NCBI GenBank assembly: GCA_030038255.1
Contig: JASHPH010000249.1
Location: 1 to 51,981 of the forward strand
Reading direction: 5' to 3'
Length of the DNA stretch: 51,981 nucleotides
Source of the DNA: Candidatus Sulfotelmatobacter sp.
Lineage (GTDB): Bacteria > Acidobacteriota > Terriglobia > Terriglobales > Acidobacteriaceae
Each line of letters opens with the position of its first letter. Within the stretch, counting starts at the first letter, position 1. Both the position numbers and the translations under genes were made by a program. Below the pieces are notes generated by a model. That model saw only the letters and a list, made by a program, of their open reading frames with translations, did not search any database and was not told the DNA's origin. Below, piece by piece: positions 9,746 through 18,743 of the stretch.

Positions 9746-9846
9746 AACCGCCGAGATCGCCGAACCCGCGGAGAAAAGTTGGGGATGTTCTTTCGGCACA
9801 TCTCAGATCCCCAAATTTCTCGGCGCGCTCAGCGTCCTCGGCGGTT
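9746..9846. repeat. About 100-bp imperfect palindromic element between ribF and the MBL-fold gene
   Basis: Outer arms AACCGCCGAG / CTCGGCGGTT are perfect; inner gagaaaagttggggat and atccccaaatttctc also pair. Confidence 0.8.
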
Positions 9847-9861
9847 AATACCTTTTCCGCC

Positions 9862-10635
9862 CTAGACTTCGAACTCCAGCTTCAACCCGTCGTATGCCAG
9901 CCGCACGTGCCGCGGAAGCGTAGCATTTGTAGCTTCGTGGGGCAGATCGTGGCAAATGTGGGTGAAGAAGGCGCGCTTCGGTTTCACGCGTTCCACAATT
10001 TCGAGCGAGTTCTTCACGGTTGAGTGAGTCGGATGCGGCTTGTGCCGCAGCGCATCCAGAAACAGTACATCCAGCCCCTCGAGTTGGTGAAACGTCGACT
10101 CGGGAATTTCGCTGTGATCGGTGAGATACGCGGCCTCGCCGAAGCGATAGCCGTAGATCTGAGTCTCGCCATGAATCAGAATCAACGGGTCGAAGCGCAC
10201 TCCAAATACGTCCACCGGGCCGTCGATGGGCCGCAACTCCAACTGGGGTAAGCCGCCAAACTTGTAATCTCCTTCGAAAATGTAGGCGAACATGCGGCGC
10301 AGAAAGGCGGCGGCGTCGGGCCGGGCGTAGACTGGCAGCTTCTCCGGCTTGTGACGGTAGCTCAGCGGGCGCAGGTCATCGATGCCCAGGATGTGGTCGG
10401 CGTGGGTGTGAGTGTAGAGTACTGCGTCCACCCGCGAAATGTTCTCGCGGATCGCCTGCATGTAGAAATCCGGAGTGGTGTCAATGAGCACGACCTTGCC
10501 GTCGTACTCGATCATGATGGACGGGCGCGTGCGCCGGTCGTGGGGGTCGCTCGAATGGCAAACGGCGCAATTGCAACCGAGAGTGGGCACGCCCATCGAG
10601 GTCCCACTGCCCAGCACGGTGATTGTCGCTTTCAT
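9862..10635 (-). CDS. MBL-fold metallohydrolase (PhnP-like)
   Basis: ITVLGSGTSMGVPTLGCNCAVC, LYTHTHADHILGIDDLRPL. Confidence 0.9.
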   Translation of the reverse strand: MKATITVLGSGTSMGVPTLGCNCAVCHSSDPHDRRTRPSIMIEYDGKVVLIDTTPDFYMQAIRENISRVDAVLYTHTHADHILGIDDLRPLSYRHKPEKLPVYARPDAAAFLRRMFAYIFEGDYKFGGLPQLELRPIDGPVDVFGVRFDPLILIHGETQIYGYRFGEAAYLTDHSEIPESTFHQLEGLDVLFLDALRHKPHPTHSTVKNSLEIVERVKPKRAFFTHICHDLPHEATNATLPRHVRLAYDGLKLEFEV

Positions 10636-10643
10636 CTTTCTCT

Positions 10644-11318
10644 TTAACGTCCGCTCGTTCCGGTAGCGGGTCCTGTCTGTGGTGGTCGCGTGAGGGCGTT
10701 GGTCACTTCGACGTATGCCATACGCAGCTCGTAAAGACTGTTTTGCAGGAAGTTGTCTTCACTTGGGGTGAGATTTCCCTTGGTCTTCTCCGCGATCAGG
10801 CTCAGCGTGTCGATGGTTTGCCGCGCTCCGATCATATCGACGCGAGGCTGTCCGCCCTGCTCGCGCATCAGCCCCAGTTGCAGCATCGCGGTCATATAGA
10901 GCGAAGCGAGGAAGCGTTCAAACGTCATTTCGAATTCTTTAGCCGAGTGCCCGCCGAGCTCGACTTGCGCATCGAGATCCTTGGACGACTGGCGATAGGC
11001 GGCCGCCTGCTCCTCCTGCTCTGCGCTCGTTGGCGGGGTGGGCATTTCGCGGTCGCTTGTGACCATCACGCTCGCGGACGATTGAGCCGCAGACTGTTCG
11101 GCGGAAGCGGCGCTCTTCGCGGCGACGTCAGCATCGGCTTTAGGGGGCTGAGCCTTGGCGGCAGGATTCTCCCGCACCTCCTCCTGCACATCTTCCTTGA
11201 CATCGGCCCGCAGCTCGCCGTCGGCGGTGAACAGCCGCCGGTCGGTTACCGTAAAGCCGGACTGCTCGTGTTTCTTCTCAGCCATAGTTCTTTCCCCACA
11301 AATCTCGTCTCTGCCCAA
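10644..11318 (-). CDS. DUF1844-domain protein
   Basis: FEMTFERFLASLYMTAMLQLGLM...ARQTIDTLSLIAEKTKGNLTPSEDNFLQNSLYELRMAYVEV is the DUF1844 pattern. Confidence 0.8.
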   Translation of the reverse strand: MGRDEICGERTMAEKKHEQSGFTVTDRRLFTADGELRADVKEDVQEEVRENPAAKAQPPKADADVAAKSAASAEQSAAQSSASVMVTSDREMPTPPTSAEQEEQAAAYRQSSKDLDAQVELGGHSAKEFEMTFERFLASLYMTAMLQLGLMREQGGQPRVDMIGARQTIDTLSLIAEKTKGNLTPSEDNFLQNSLYELRMAYVEVTNALTRPPQTGPATGTSGR

Positions 11319-11369
11319 CTTCCGTGAACCTGTTCCGCGAACCCGGAGCGGCGTCGGCAGATGCTCTCG

Positions 11370-12512
11370 TTACGCCCGGTGACGTTCGAGGGGCTCTTCT
11401 TCGCGAGCGGATTCCTGCGCCAAACGCGAAAGGTCGAACGGCAACTGGGTCACAGTCGCTGGCTGGCCCCCAATGGAGACCTGTCGTCCCGGCGTGCCCG
11501 CTTCTCGGCGGATGTAGCCCAGGGCAAGAGTCTGTGCCTCTCCTGCGATCTCCAGATCGGTCACGCTGGTGATTTCGCCGACTTCTTTTTCAGCGGCCAC
11601 AATCTTCGCGCCCGCCGCGATCTGCGCTGCGCCGTTCAGCACAAACCCGGTGAACTTCCGGTGCACGGCTCCGCGAGAACGAATGCGCTCCACGATCTCC
11701 TGCCCAACATAGCATCCTTTGTTGAAATTCAAAGCCCGCGCCTGCTCGGTTTCCTGCGGAAGATCGCGCTCGCGAATATCAACGCCATAAAGCGGAATTC
11801 CCGAGACGATGCGCTGCAATTCGAGCGCCTCAAAACCAACCGGAGCGGCGCCGGCCGCGACCAGTGCGTCCCACAACGGCCTTACGTGCGCGGGCGCGAG
11901 CCAGATTTCGTAGGACTCGGTGACATTGTCGCCACGCACGATGGTGCAGGTGAGGCAGCCACAATCGCAGTCACACTGGATCTCGTGAAACTGCAACGGC
12001 TGCAAGTCGGGAAACTTAATTCCTGCGTTCTCGAGCATCGAGTGCGCCGTCGGACCGGCAATCCCCAGGGCCGTAAGTTCGTCGCTTAAGTTCTTGACCT
12101 CAACATCATCCATGATGATGTAGTGATCGAAGGTGGCCAGAATTTTGTCCAACTGGCTCCGATCGGTGTCGACCAGTATTGAACTAGAGACGCCAGATTC
12201 GCCGCGATTGTAGGCGTAAAGATCACCCAGGATGTGCCCCTGCGGATTGAGCAGGAAAGCGTAGACGCCGTGCCCCGCAGCCAGATCGCGGATATTGTTG
12301 GTGACCATCCCGTTCAGCCAGCGCACCCGATCCCCGCCCGTCAGCGAGACCTTCGCGCGAAAGCCGAGGTCGTAGACTCCGCATGCGGTGTTCAAATGGG
12401 CCCATTCCTTCTGAGAGTCGCCGAAGTTGGCAGCCGTGGTCGCGCCGCGATATTCGCCGACACGGATTGCGCCTAAACCCTGGCCGTTCTGCTGGAGTGC
12501 GGTCAGCCCCAT
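11370..12512 (-). CDS. ygfZ: YgfZ/GcvT-like folate-binding protein
   Basis: RVRWLNGMVTNNIRDL and the signature FNKGCYVGQEIVERIRSRGAVHRKFTG. Confidence 0.92.
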   Translation of the reverse strand: MGLTALQQNGQGLGAIRVGEYRGATTAANFGDSQKEWAHLNTACGVYDLGFRAKVSLTGGDRVRWLNGMVTNNIRDLAAGHGVYAFLLNPQGHILGDLYAYNRGESGVSSSILVDTDRSQLDKILATFDHYIIMDDVEVKNLSDELTALGIAGPTAHSMLENAGIKFPDLQPLQFHEIQCDCDCGCLTCTIVRGDNVTESYEIWLAPAHVRPLWDALVAAGAAPVGFEALELQRIVSGIPLYGVDIRERDLPQETEQARALNFNKGCYVGQEIVERIRSRGAVHRKFTGFVLNGAAQIAAGAKIVAAEKEVGEITSVTDLEIAGEAQTLALGYIRREAGTPGRQVSIGGQPATVTQLPFDLSRLAQESAREEEPLERHRA

Positions 12513-12553
12513 AGCGGTAGTTCGATTATAGCGATTGTGTTACCTTTCCTGCC

Positions 12554-13669
12554 GTGAGCTCGACAAAGAAGGAAAAAAAGCAAGCGCCAAGCCCAAGGAA
12601 CGAAGGCAAGAAGCGCGTCGCCGTTATTCCGGGCGACGGGATCGGCCAGGAAGTTATCCCGCAGGCGGTCAAGGTCATTCAGGCCACGGGCGCGAATGTC
12701 GAACTGACGGAATTCGACTGGGGCGCCGACCGCTATCTCCGCGACGGGACGACCGTTCCCGCCGACGGCTTCGCCATGCTAGCCCGCGACTTCGACGCCA
12801 TACTTGTTGGCGCCTTCGGCGATCCACGTGTGAAGACGAACATTCATGCCAAGGAGATTCTGCTGGGCATGCGCTTCAAAATGGATCTCTACGCCAACGT
12901 CCGCCCGGTTCGCCTGCTCGACGCGGCGCTCTGCCCCCTGAAAGGAGTCGAGCCGAAAGACGTGGACTTTGTCGTCCTCCGCGAAAATACCGAAGGTGTC
13001 TATACCGATGCTGGAGGGGTCTTCAAGGGGGGAACTCCCGACGAAATCGCCACCCAGGAAGACATCAACACGCGCAAGGGCGTAGAGCGCATCATCCGCT
13101 ACGCGTTCCAATATTGTGAGCAACACACCAAGCTCGATGGCTCACCATGCAAGACCGTGCTGATGTGCGACAAGTCGAACGCTATGACCCATGCCGGCGG
13201 CTTGTGGCAGCGCGTGTTCAAAGAGGTCAGCGGGGAATACCCGCACATCACCGCGCAACACATGTACGTCGACGCGCTTTGCATGCAGATGGTGCGCGAT
13301 CCGCGCCAGTTCGACGTCATCGTAACGAACAACATGTTTGGCGACATCATCACCGACCTCGCTGCCGGCCTGCAGGGAGGCTTGGGCATGGCGGCCAGCG
13401 GCAACATTCATCCCGGCAGAACGTCGATGTTCGAGCCGGTGCACGGCTCGGCCCCGCCGATCGCAGGAAAGAATGTGGCGAATCCCTTTGGCGCGATCCT
13501 GACCGCAGCGATGATGCTGCGGCATCTGGAATTTGAGAAAGAGGCAGGGAAAATCGAAGCGGCGGTCCTCGCAGCCGTTCGCGAGAAGAAGACCACACAG
13601 GATATCGGCGGGAAGCTGGGGACGAAGGAAGCGGCGGAGTGGGTGGCCTTACGAGTCGGCCAAGGATGA
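12554..13669 (+). CDS. Isocitrate/isopropylmalate dehydrogenase family protein
   Basis: [67 protein letters not shown]. Confidence 0.9.
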   Translation: MSSTKKEKKQAPSPRNEGKKRVAVIPGDGIGQEVIPQAVKVIQATGANVELTEFDWGADRYLRDGTTVPADGFAMLARDFDAILVGAFGDPRVKTNIHAKEILLGMRFKMDLYANVRPVRLLDAALCPLKGVEPKDVDFVVLRENTEGVYTDAGGVFKGGTPDEIATQEDINTRKGVERIIRYAFQYCEQHTKLDGSPCKTVLMCDKSNAMTHAGGLWQRVFKEVSGEYPHITAQHMYVDALCMQMVRDPRQFDVIVTNNMFGDIITDLAAGLQGGLGMAASGNIHPGRTSMFEPVHGSAPPIAGKNVANPFGAILTAAMMLRHLEFEKEAGKIEAAVLAAVREKKTTQDIGGKLGTKEAAEWVALRVGQG

Positions 13670-13702
13670 ACGTCGGGCTCGCGACAGTATAGACTCAAAG
13701 CA

Positions 13703-15328
13703 ATGACTTCCTCGCGTAAGACTGCGTTCCTTTGCCGCCTGCGGCTGGCGGCAATCTTTTTTCTGGTCTTGTGCGCTGTAGCCTGCGCGGTACTCTGCGC
13801 TAGCCAGGTTTCAGAGGCGCAGACGGCGGCCGCGCAGCAGTCACCATCGACTCAACCGTCCAATACCGCTCCCTCGCCGCAGCCTTCTCTGTCATCAAAA
13901 GAAGATGAAGAAGTCAAAATCACTCCGCAGCAGGCTCAGGAACTTTTCCACTCCGTCGATGAAATCCTCGAATTCGACAGCCGGCAGACCGGCCTGCCCA
14001 TCAAGCGCGAAGTGAAGCGCCGGCTGACCAGCCGCGACGAGGTCGTCTCCTACCTCACTAAGCACGTCAACGATGAAGATACGAAGCGGCTCCGGCGATC
14101 GGAACTGGTGCTCAAGAAATTTGGCCTCCTGCCGCGCGACTTCAATCTTGAAACCTTTCTGGTCGCAATTCTGCGCGAGGAAATTGCCGGCTACTACGAT
14201 CCCAAAACCAAAACCGTGAATCTGCTCGACTGGGTGCCCATCCAGGAACAGGAGCCGGTGATGGCGCACGAATTGACTCACGCCCTGCAGGACCAGTCTG
14301 TCGGTCTGCAGAAGTGGATGAGGAAGGGCGAAAAGGATCTGGCCGAGATGAGAAGAGAGCCCACGCCGACAGATATTGAAAACGACGAAATGGACAACGC
14401 GCGCGAGGCCGTGGTCGAGGGCCAGGCCCAGGCCATGATGTTCCAGTACGCGATAGCCCCAACCGGGCACACGCTGACCGATTCGCCGGCATTAGTCGAG
14501 GCCATGGTTGAGGAAAGCTTGAGCGGTTCACCCAGCACGAGAGTGTTCAACGAAGCACCTATTTTCATGAAGGAGTCGCTGACCTTCCCCTACAGCTACG
14601 GCATGGAATTCGTCGTCAAGCTCATGGAGAAAGGCGGCAAGGAAAAGGCGTTTGCGTCATTGCTGCAGAATCCTCCTCATACCACGCGGCAGATCATGCA
14701 ACCGGAGACGTATCTTTCGGGTGAAAAGATCGAGCCCATGTCCGTGCCCGATTTCAAGCGCGACTTCAAGGACTACCAGAAGTTCGACATTGGCGCGATG
14801 GGCGAGTTCGATGTCGCCGTGCTGGTCGAACAATATGCTGGCAAGCCGCTTTCCAAGCGGCTCTATCCGGAGTGGCGCGGAGGATATTACTACGCAGTGA
14901 GGCCGAAGCAGAATACTGGTTCAGATGTGACCACGACCGGCCCGCTGGGACTGCTGTATGTTTCACGCTGGTCAAGTGCGGAAAAGGCGTCTGAGTTTGC
15001 CGACATCTATGCGCGCTCGTTGCAACAGCGCTACCAGAAAGTGCAGCCTGTTGGCGATTCTCCGTTGTCGGATCCGCCGGGCCCGCAAGAACAAGCCTCG
15101 CAAGAAAATTCGGAGAAGTCAGCGAAGTCAGCAAAGTCGGTGGAGAATCCCGAGTTCAAGATTGATCTGCTCAAAGGCCGCCACGTGTGGACCACCGAAG
15201 ATGGCGCGGTCGTAATCGAAGAGCAAGGCGACACCGTTTTCGTGAGCGAGAGCCTGGACGCAGCCACGACCGCAGCGCTGGAGAAAGAAGTGTTCGCTTC
15301 TGCAGCAGCTGCATCGGCCGCGAAGTAG
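13703..15328 (+). CDS. Secreted putative gluzincin-type zinc metalloprotease of uncharacterised family
   Basis: Signal peptide; VMAHELTHALQDQ (HExxH) followed by REAVVEGQAQAMM, a possible third ligand. Confidence 0.7.
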   Translation: MTSSRKTAFLCRLRLAAIFFLVLCAVACAVLCASQVSEAQTAAAQQSPSTQPSNTAPSPQPSLSSKEDEEVKITPQQAQELFHSVDEILEFDSRQTGLPIKREVKRRLTSRDEVVSYLTKHVNDEDTKRLRRSELVLKKFGLLPRDFNLETFLVAILREEIAGYYDPKTKTVNLLDWVPIQEQEPVMAHELTHALQDQSVGLQKWMRKGEKDLAEMRREPTPTDIENDEMDNAREAVVEGQAQAMMFQYAIAPTGHTLTDSPALVEAMVEESLSGSPSTRVFNEAPIFMKESLTFPYSYGMEFVVKLMEKGGKEKAFASLLQNPPHTTRQIMQPETYLSGEKIEPMSVPDFKRDFKDYQKFDIGAMGEFDVAVLVEQYAGKPLSKRLYPEWRGGYYYAVRPKQNTGSDVTTTGPLGLLYVSRWSSAEKASEFADIYARSLQQRYQKVQPVGDSPLSDPPGPQEQASQENSEKSAKSAKSVENPEFKIDLLKGRHVWTTEDGAVVIEEQGDTVFVSESLDAATTAALEKEVFASAAAASAAK

Positions 15329-16591
15329 CTATTTCTTCTTTTTCGTGTCACTGTCGTCCGGTAGCTCCGCGAGGAAGTGCCGCACGCTGGCGGCAACCAC
15401 AACCTGCTTCCCATCGTGTTCAATCGTCAATTTGCGTTCCTGTCGCGGCACTCCGCCCAGCATGGACCACACTTCCCCCATGGTCTCGCCTTGCACGGGG
15501 ATGTCGTCGACTGCGACGAGATGATCGCCGGGTTGCACGCCCTCAGGTCCGCTCGGCACCGACGGCTTTCCATCGAAGTCGGCAACGCCCAGAATGGTGA
15601 ACTTTCCGTCGTACTCCGCGTGTAAGATGAGCCCGATTACGTCGAAGTCAGGAAAGTTGAACAGGCGTCCGATGTCGAAATAAACCGTCGAGTGCGCGTA
15701 ATCGATCCCCACGCGATAGTTTTGCAAAGCCTCCGAGCCCAACAGCCCCGCGCCCGCTACGTCTACAACTCTCCCGGGCACCTCCATCCTGTCTTTCGCC
15801 AATGGCACAACAGCCACGTTGGTCAGAAACAGCGGGCCAAACTGCAAGCGATCAAGCCGCATTACCCTGCACTTGGTGCCTCCCACATTCACCGGGCCCA
15901 CGGCGCCGGTCATGTGCGGCCAATCCGGGTGCGCGGTTGCGAGCGCTCCAAATAAATCGGCCGACAGCGAACTCATCGGCGATCCTAGGTCGAGCTCCAG
16001 ATCATACTTCTTGTTGTCGATCTTGCTGGGCACAGTGATCACGCCCGTGTCGGGATTGATCTGCACCTTTGCAGGCACCCCGTTAAAGTGAATGCTTCCC
16101 GGCGTGCCGATCGTGAGTTTTCGCCCGGGAAAATCGATGAGCACATCGTAGTGTCGCAGTACGCTCGCGGGAAGGTTCATCTCGGCTTTGACCCCGGGGA
16201 TCACCACCTTCGTATCGGGGTAATCGAAATCCGGCCAGATTGGAACACCCGCACCCTTCACGCCATCGAACGAGATCTCCATATCGCCGATGATAATTCC
16301 CGTAGGCGCTTGCGCCCAACACGGTCCCGCGCACGTAACGCGCCCGCTTACGGTTGCAATGTGCCACGATTCGAAGAGGTTTGGATCGCCGGTGTCAATC
16401 CAGGCGCGGACCCGTTCTATAGTGCCGTTCAGCGTAGGGACGCCGACGTTGATGATCACCCGCTTGTGATCAATGACGGCAGGAACGGTGACGACCTTGC
16501 CTTCGGGCGGAGGCGCATGCTTGTTTTTGTCCTGCGCACGACCCAGACCGCAGAGCAATAGCAGAATTCCAACCGCGAAACAGAACCTCAT
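15329..16591 (-). CDS. Retropepsin-like aspartyl protease with C-terminal PDZ domain
   Basis: Start at MRFCFAVGILLLLCGLGRAQD; YDLELDLGSPMSSLSADLF; PDZ-like VQPGDHLVAVDDIPVQG. Confidence 0.72.
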   Translation of the reverse strand: MRFCFAVGILLLLCGLGRAQDKNKHAPPPEGKVVTVPAVIDHKRVIINVGVPTLNGTIERVRAWIDTGDPNLFESWHIATVSGRVTCAGPCWAQAPTGIIIGDMEISFDGVKGAGVPIWPDFDYPDTKVVIPGVKAEMNLPASVLRHYDVLIDFPGRKLTIGTPGSIHFNGVPAKVQINPDTGVITVPSKIDNKKYDLELDLGSPMSSLSADLFGALATAHPDWPHMTGAVGPVNVGGTKCRVMRLDRLQFGPLFLTNVAVVPLAKDRMEVPGRVVDVAGAGLLGSEALQNYRVGIDYAHSTVYFDIGRLFNFPDFDVIGLILHAEYDGKFTILGVADFDGKPSVPSGPEGVQPGDHLVAVDDIPVQGETMGEVWSMLGGVPRQERKLTIEHDGKQVVVAASVRHFLAELPDDSDTKKKK

Positions 16592-16629
16592 ACCAAAAAT
16601 TGTAGCCTTCGGAGGGATTCTTCTGCGAG

Positions 16630-16750
16630 GCGTTCGTCCCGAGCGGGGCCGTTTTTCAGGCGGAGCGAGAGATCTCGCGCGGGGTGCCAAAGAGATGCAC
16701 GCGAGATCCCTCGGCCCGCTGGTGAAGGCGCAGGCCTTCGGGATGACGCA
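16630..16750. repeat. Dispersed palindromic intergenic repeat, copy 2 (inverted orientation)
   Basis: cgttcgtcccgagcgg...gatctcgcgc...gcgagatccctcggcccgc...caggccttcgggatgacg. Confidence 0.8.
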
Positions 16751-16885
16751 AACGGTAGGGATGAAGATACGGGCCAGAATTCAAACTGGCCAGTGCCGGC
16801 GATCCGTATCACAAGGACCGCCGAAATTTCCCTCCTGTATAATCACGAGTTTGACTTGTGGGCGCGGACGCGTCCGGGAGGGTGA

Positions 16886-17749
16886 TTGGCACAGGCGGAG
16901 ATCGGAATCATTGGCGGCAGCGGGCTGTATTCCATGCCCGGCCTCGGGAAAGTGAAGGAGATCCGGCTGAAGACGCCGTTCGGCGCGCCCTCCGACGCTT
17001 ACGTTTGCGGTGTGCTCGAGGGTCGCAAGGTTGCCTTTCTGGCGCGCCACGGCCGCGGCCATCGCATTCTCCCCAGCGAGCTGAATTTCCGCGCCAACAT
17101 TCACGGATTCAAGCAACTCGGCGTCGAGCGCATTGTTTCGATTTCCGCCGTAGGCTCGCTCAAGGAAGAACACAAGCCGCTGGACTTCGTCATTCCCGAT
17201 CAGTTCTTCGACCGCACGCGCCATCGTATCGACACATTCTTCGGCAGCGGAATCGTCGCGCATATTGCCTTCGCCGAGCCGGTGTGCGGCGAGTTGTCAG
17301 GTGTGGTCGAAACTGCATGCCGGCAGGTCGGCGTGGTCGGGAAGCGAGGTGGAACATATCTGTGCATGGAGGGTCCCCAATTTTCCACCAAGGCTGAGTC
17401 CCACGTTTACCGCAGCCTAGGCATGGACGTCATCGGCATGACCAACCTGCAGGAAGCGAAGCTTGCGCGGGAGGCTGAGCTTTGCTACGTCACTATCGCC
17501 ATGGTCACGGATTACGATTGCTGGCATCCGCAGCACGATTCGGTCACCGTCGATCAGGTTGTAGCTGTTCTGCTGAAGAATGCCGAGAACGCGACAAAAG
17601 TCGTTCGAGCGACGGTGGCCGCCATGCCGCGCACGCGTGCCTGCAAATGCGGCTCGGCCGTGGCCCATGCGATCCTGACGGACCCCAAGAAAATTCCGGC
17701 AGCGACCAAAAAGAAACTGAAGCTGATCATCGGCAAGTACGTAAAGTAG
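16886..17749 (+). CDS. mtnP: S-methyl-5'-thioadenosine phosphorylase
   Basis: [57 protein letters not shown]. Confidence 0.92.
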   Translation: MAQAEIGIIGGSGLYSMPGLGKVKEIRLKTPFGAPSDAYVCGVLEGRKVAFLARHGRGHRILPSELNFRANIHGFKQLGVERIVSISAVGSLKEEHKPLDFVIPDQFFDRTRHRIDTFFGSGIVAHIAFAEPVCGELSGVVETACRQVGVVGKRGGTYLCMEGPQFSTKAESHVYRSLGMDVIGMTNLQEAKLAREAELCYVTIAMVTDYDCWHPQHDSVTVDQVVAVLLKNAENATKVVRATVAAMPRTRACKCGSAVAHAILTDPKKIPAATKKKLKLIIGKYVK

Positions 17750-17782
17750 CCACAAATCCCGCCCAGGAGCACGCCGCGCAAA

Positions 17783-18706
17783 ATGAGCATTCTGGTAGTC
17801 GGTTCGGTTGCATATGATGACATCACGTCGCCTTCGGGCAGCGTGAAAAATATTCTCGGCGGAGCAGCTACTTACTTCTCTCTGGCCGCCAGCTACTTCA
17901 CCAAAGTTCGCGTTGTCGCCGTTGTGGGCGACGACTTTGGCCCTGAGCAAGAGCGGGTGTTCCACAAGCGCGGCATCGACACGCGCGGCATCGAGCGCGC
18001 CAAGGGGAAGACATTCCGTTGGGGCGGTTCGTATTTCGATAATCTCAACGAAGCCAAGACTGATTTCACCGATCTCAACGTCTTCGAGACCTTCCAGCCG
18101 CGAATTCCGCAGGAGTACGAAGACACCGAGTTTCTGTTCCTCGCCAACATTCAGCCCACGCTGCAAGCGAATGTGCGGCGCAAGATGAACGGCGTTCGTC
18201 TGACCGGTTGCGACACAATGAATTACTGGATCAAAGGCACGCCCCGGGAACTCGCCGAAACGTTGAAGCTGGTGGACGTGCTGCTCATTAACGACACCGA
18301 AGCCAAGATGCTGGCCGGCGAGACCAATCTGCCGCGCGCCGCGCAGAAAATCCTCGCCATGGGCCCGAAGGCTCTGGTCATCAAGCATGGCGAGTACGGC
18401 GCTACGATTTTCTTCCGCGAAGGCGCGTTCGGCATCGGCCGGCATCCGTTTCGAGCGCCGGCACTGCCGATCGACGAAGTGAAAGACCCAACCGGAGCAG
18501 GCGACTCCTTTGCCGGCGGATTCATGGGGTACCTGGCTTCGCAAGAAGAGGTGAACCGCGAAGTGTTGAAACGCGCCCTGTTTTATGGAGGCGTGATGGG
18601 TTCGTTCGCCGTCGAGCGCTTCGGGACGGAGCGGCTGCAGTCGCTTAACCGCGAGGAAATCGACGCCCGCTTTCAGATTTTCCGCGAGCTGACGCACCTC
18701 GAATAA
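17783..18706 (+). CDS. PfkB-family carbohydrate/nucleoside kinase
   Basis: ILGGAATYFSLAASYF; VKDPTGAGDSFAGGFMGYLA PfkB signature. Confidence 0.92.
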   Translation: MSILVVGSVAYDDITSPSGSVKNILGGAATYFSLAASYFTKVRVVAVVGDDFGPEQERVFHKRGIDTRGIERAKGKTFRWGGSYFDNLNEAKTDFTDLNVFETFQPRIPQEYEDTEFLFLANIQPTLQANVRRKMNGVRLTGCDTMNYWIKGTPRELAETLKLVDVLLINDTEAKMLAGETNLPRAAQKILAMGPKALVIKHGEYGATIFFREGAFGIGRHPFRAPALPIDEVKDPTGAGDSFAGGFMGYLASQEEVNREVLKRALFYGGVMGSFAVERFGTERLQSLNREEIDARFQIFRELTHLE

Positions 18707-18743
18707 TCTCGGTCGGTTCCGTCTTTTCCTTTCTGTAGGGGCC

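Noticed and set aside
8946-9848. 300-aa plus-strand ORF
   Set aside because: Antisense to ribF.
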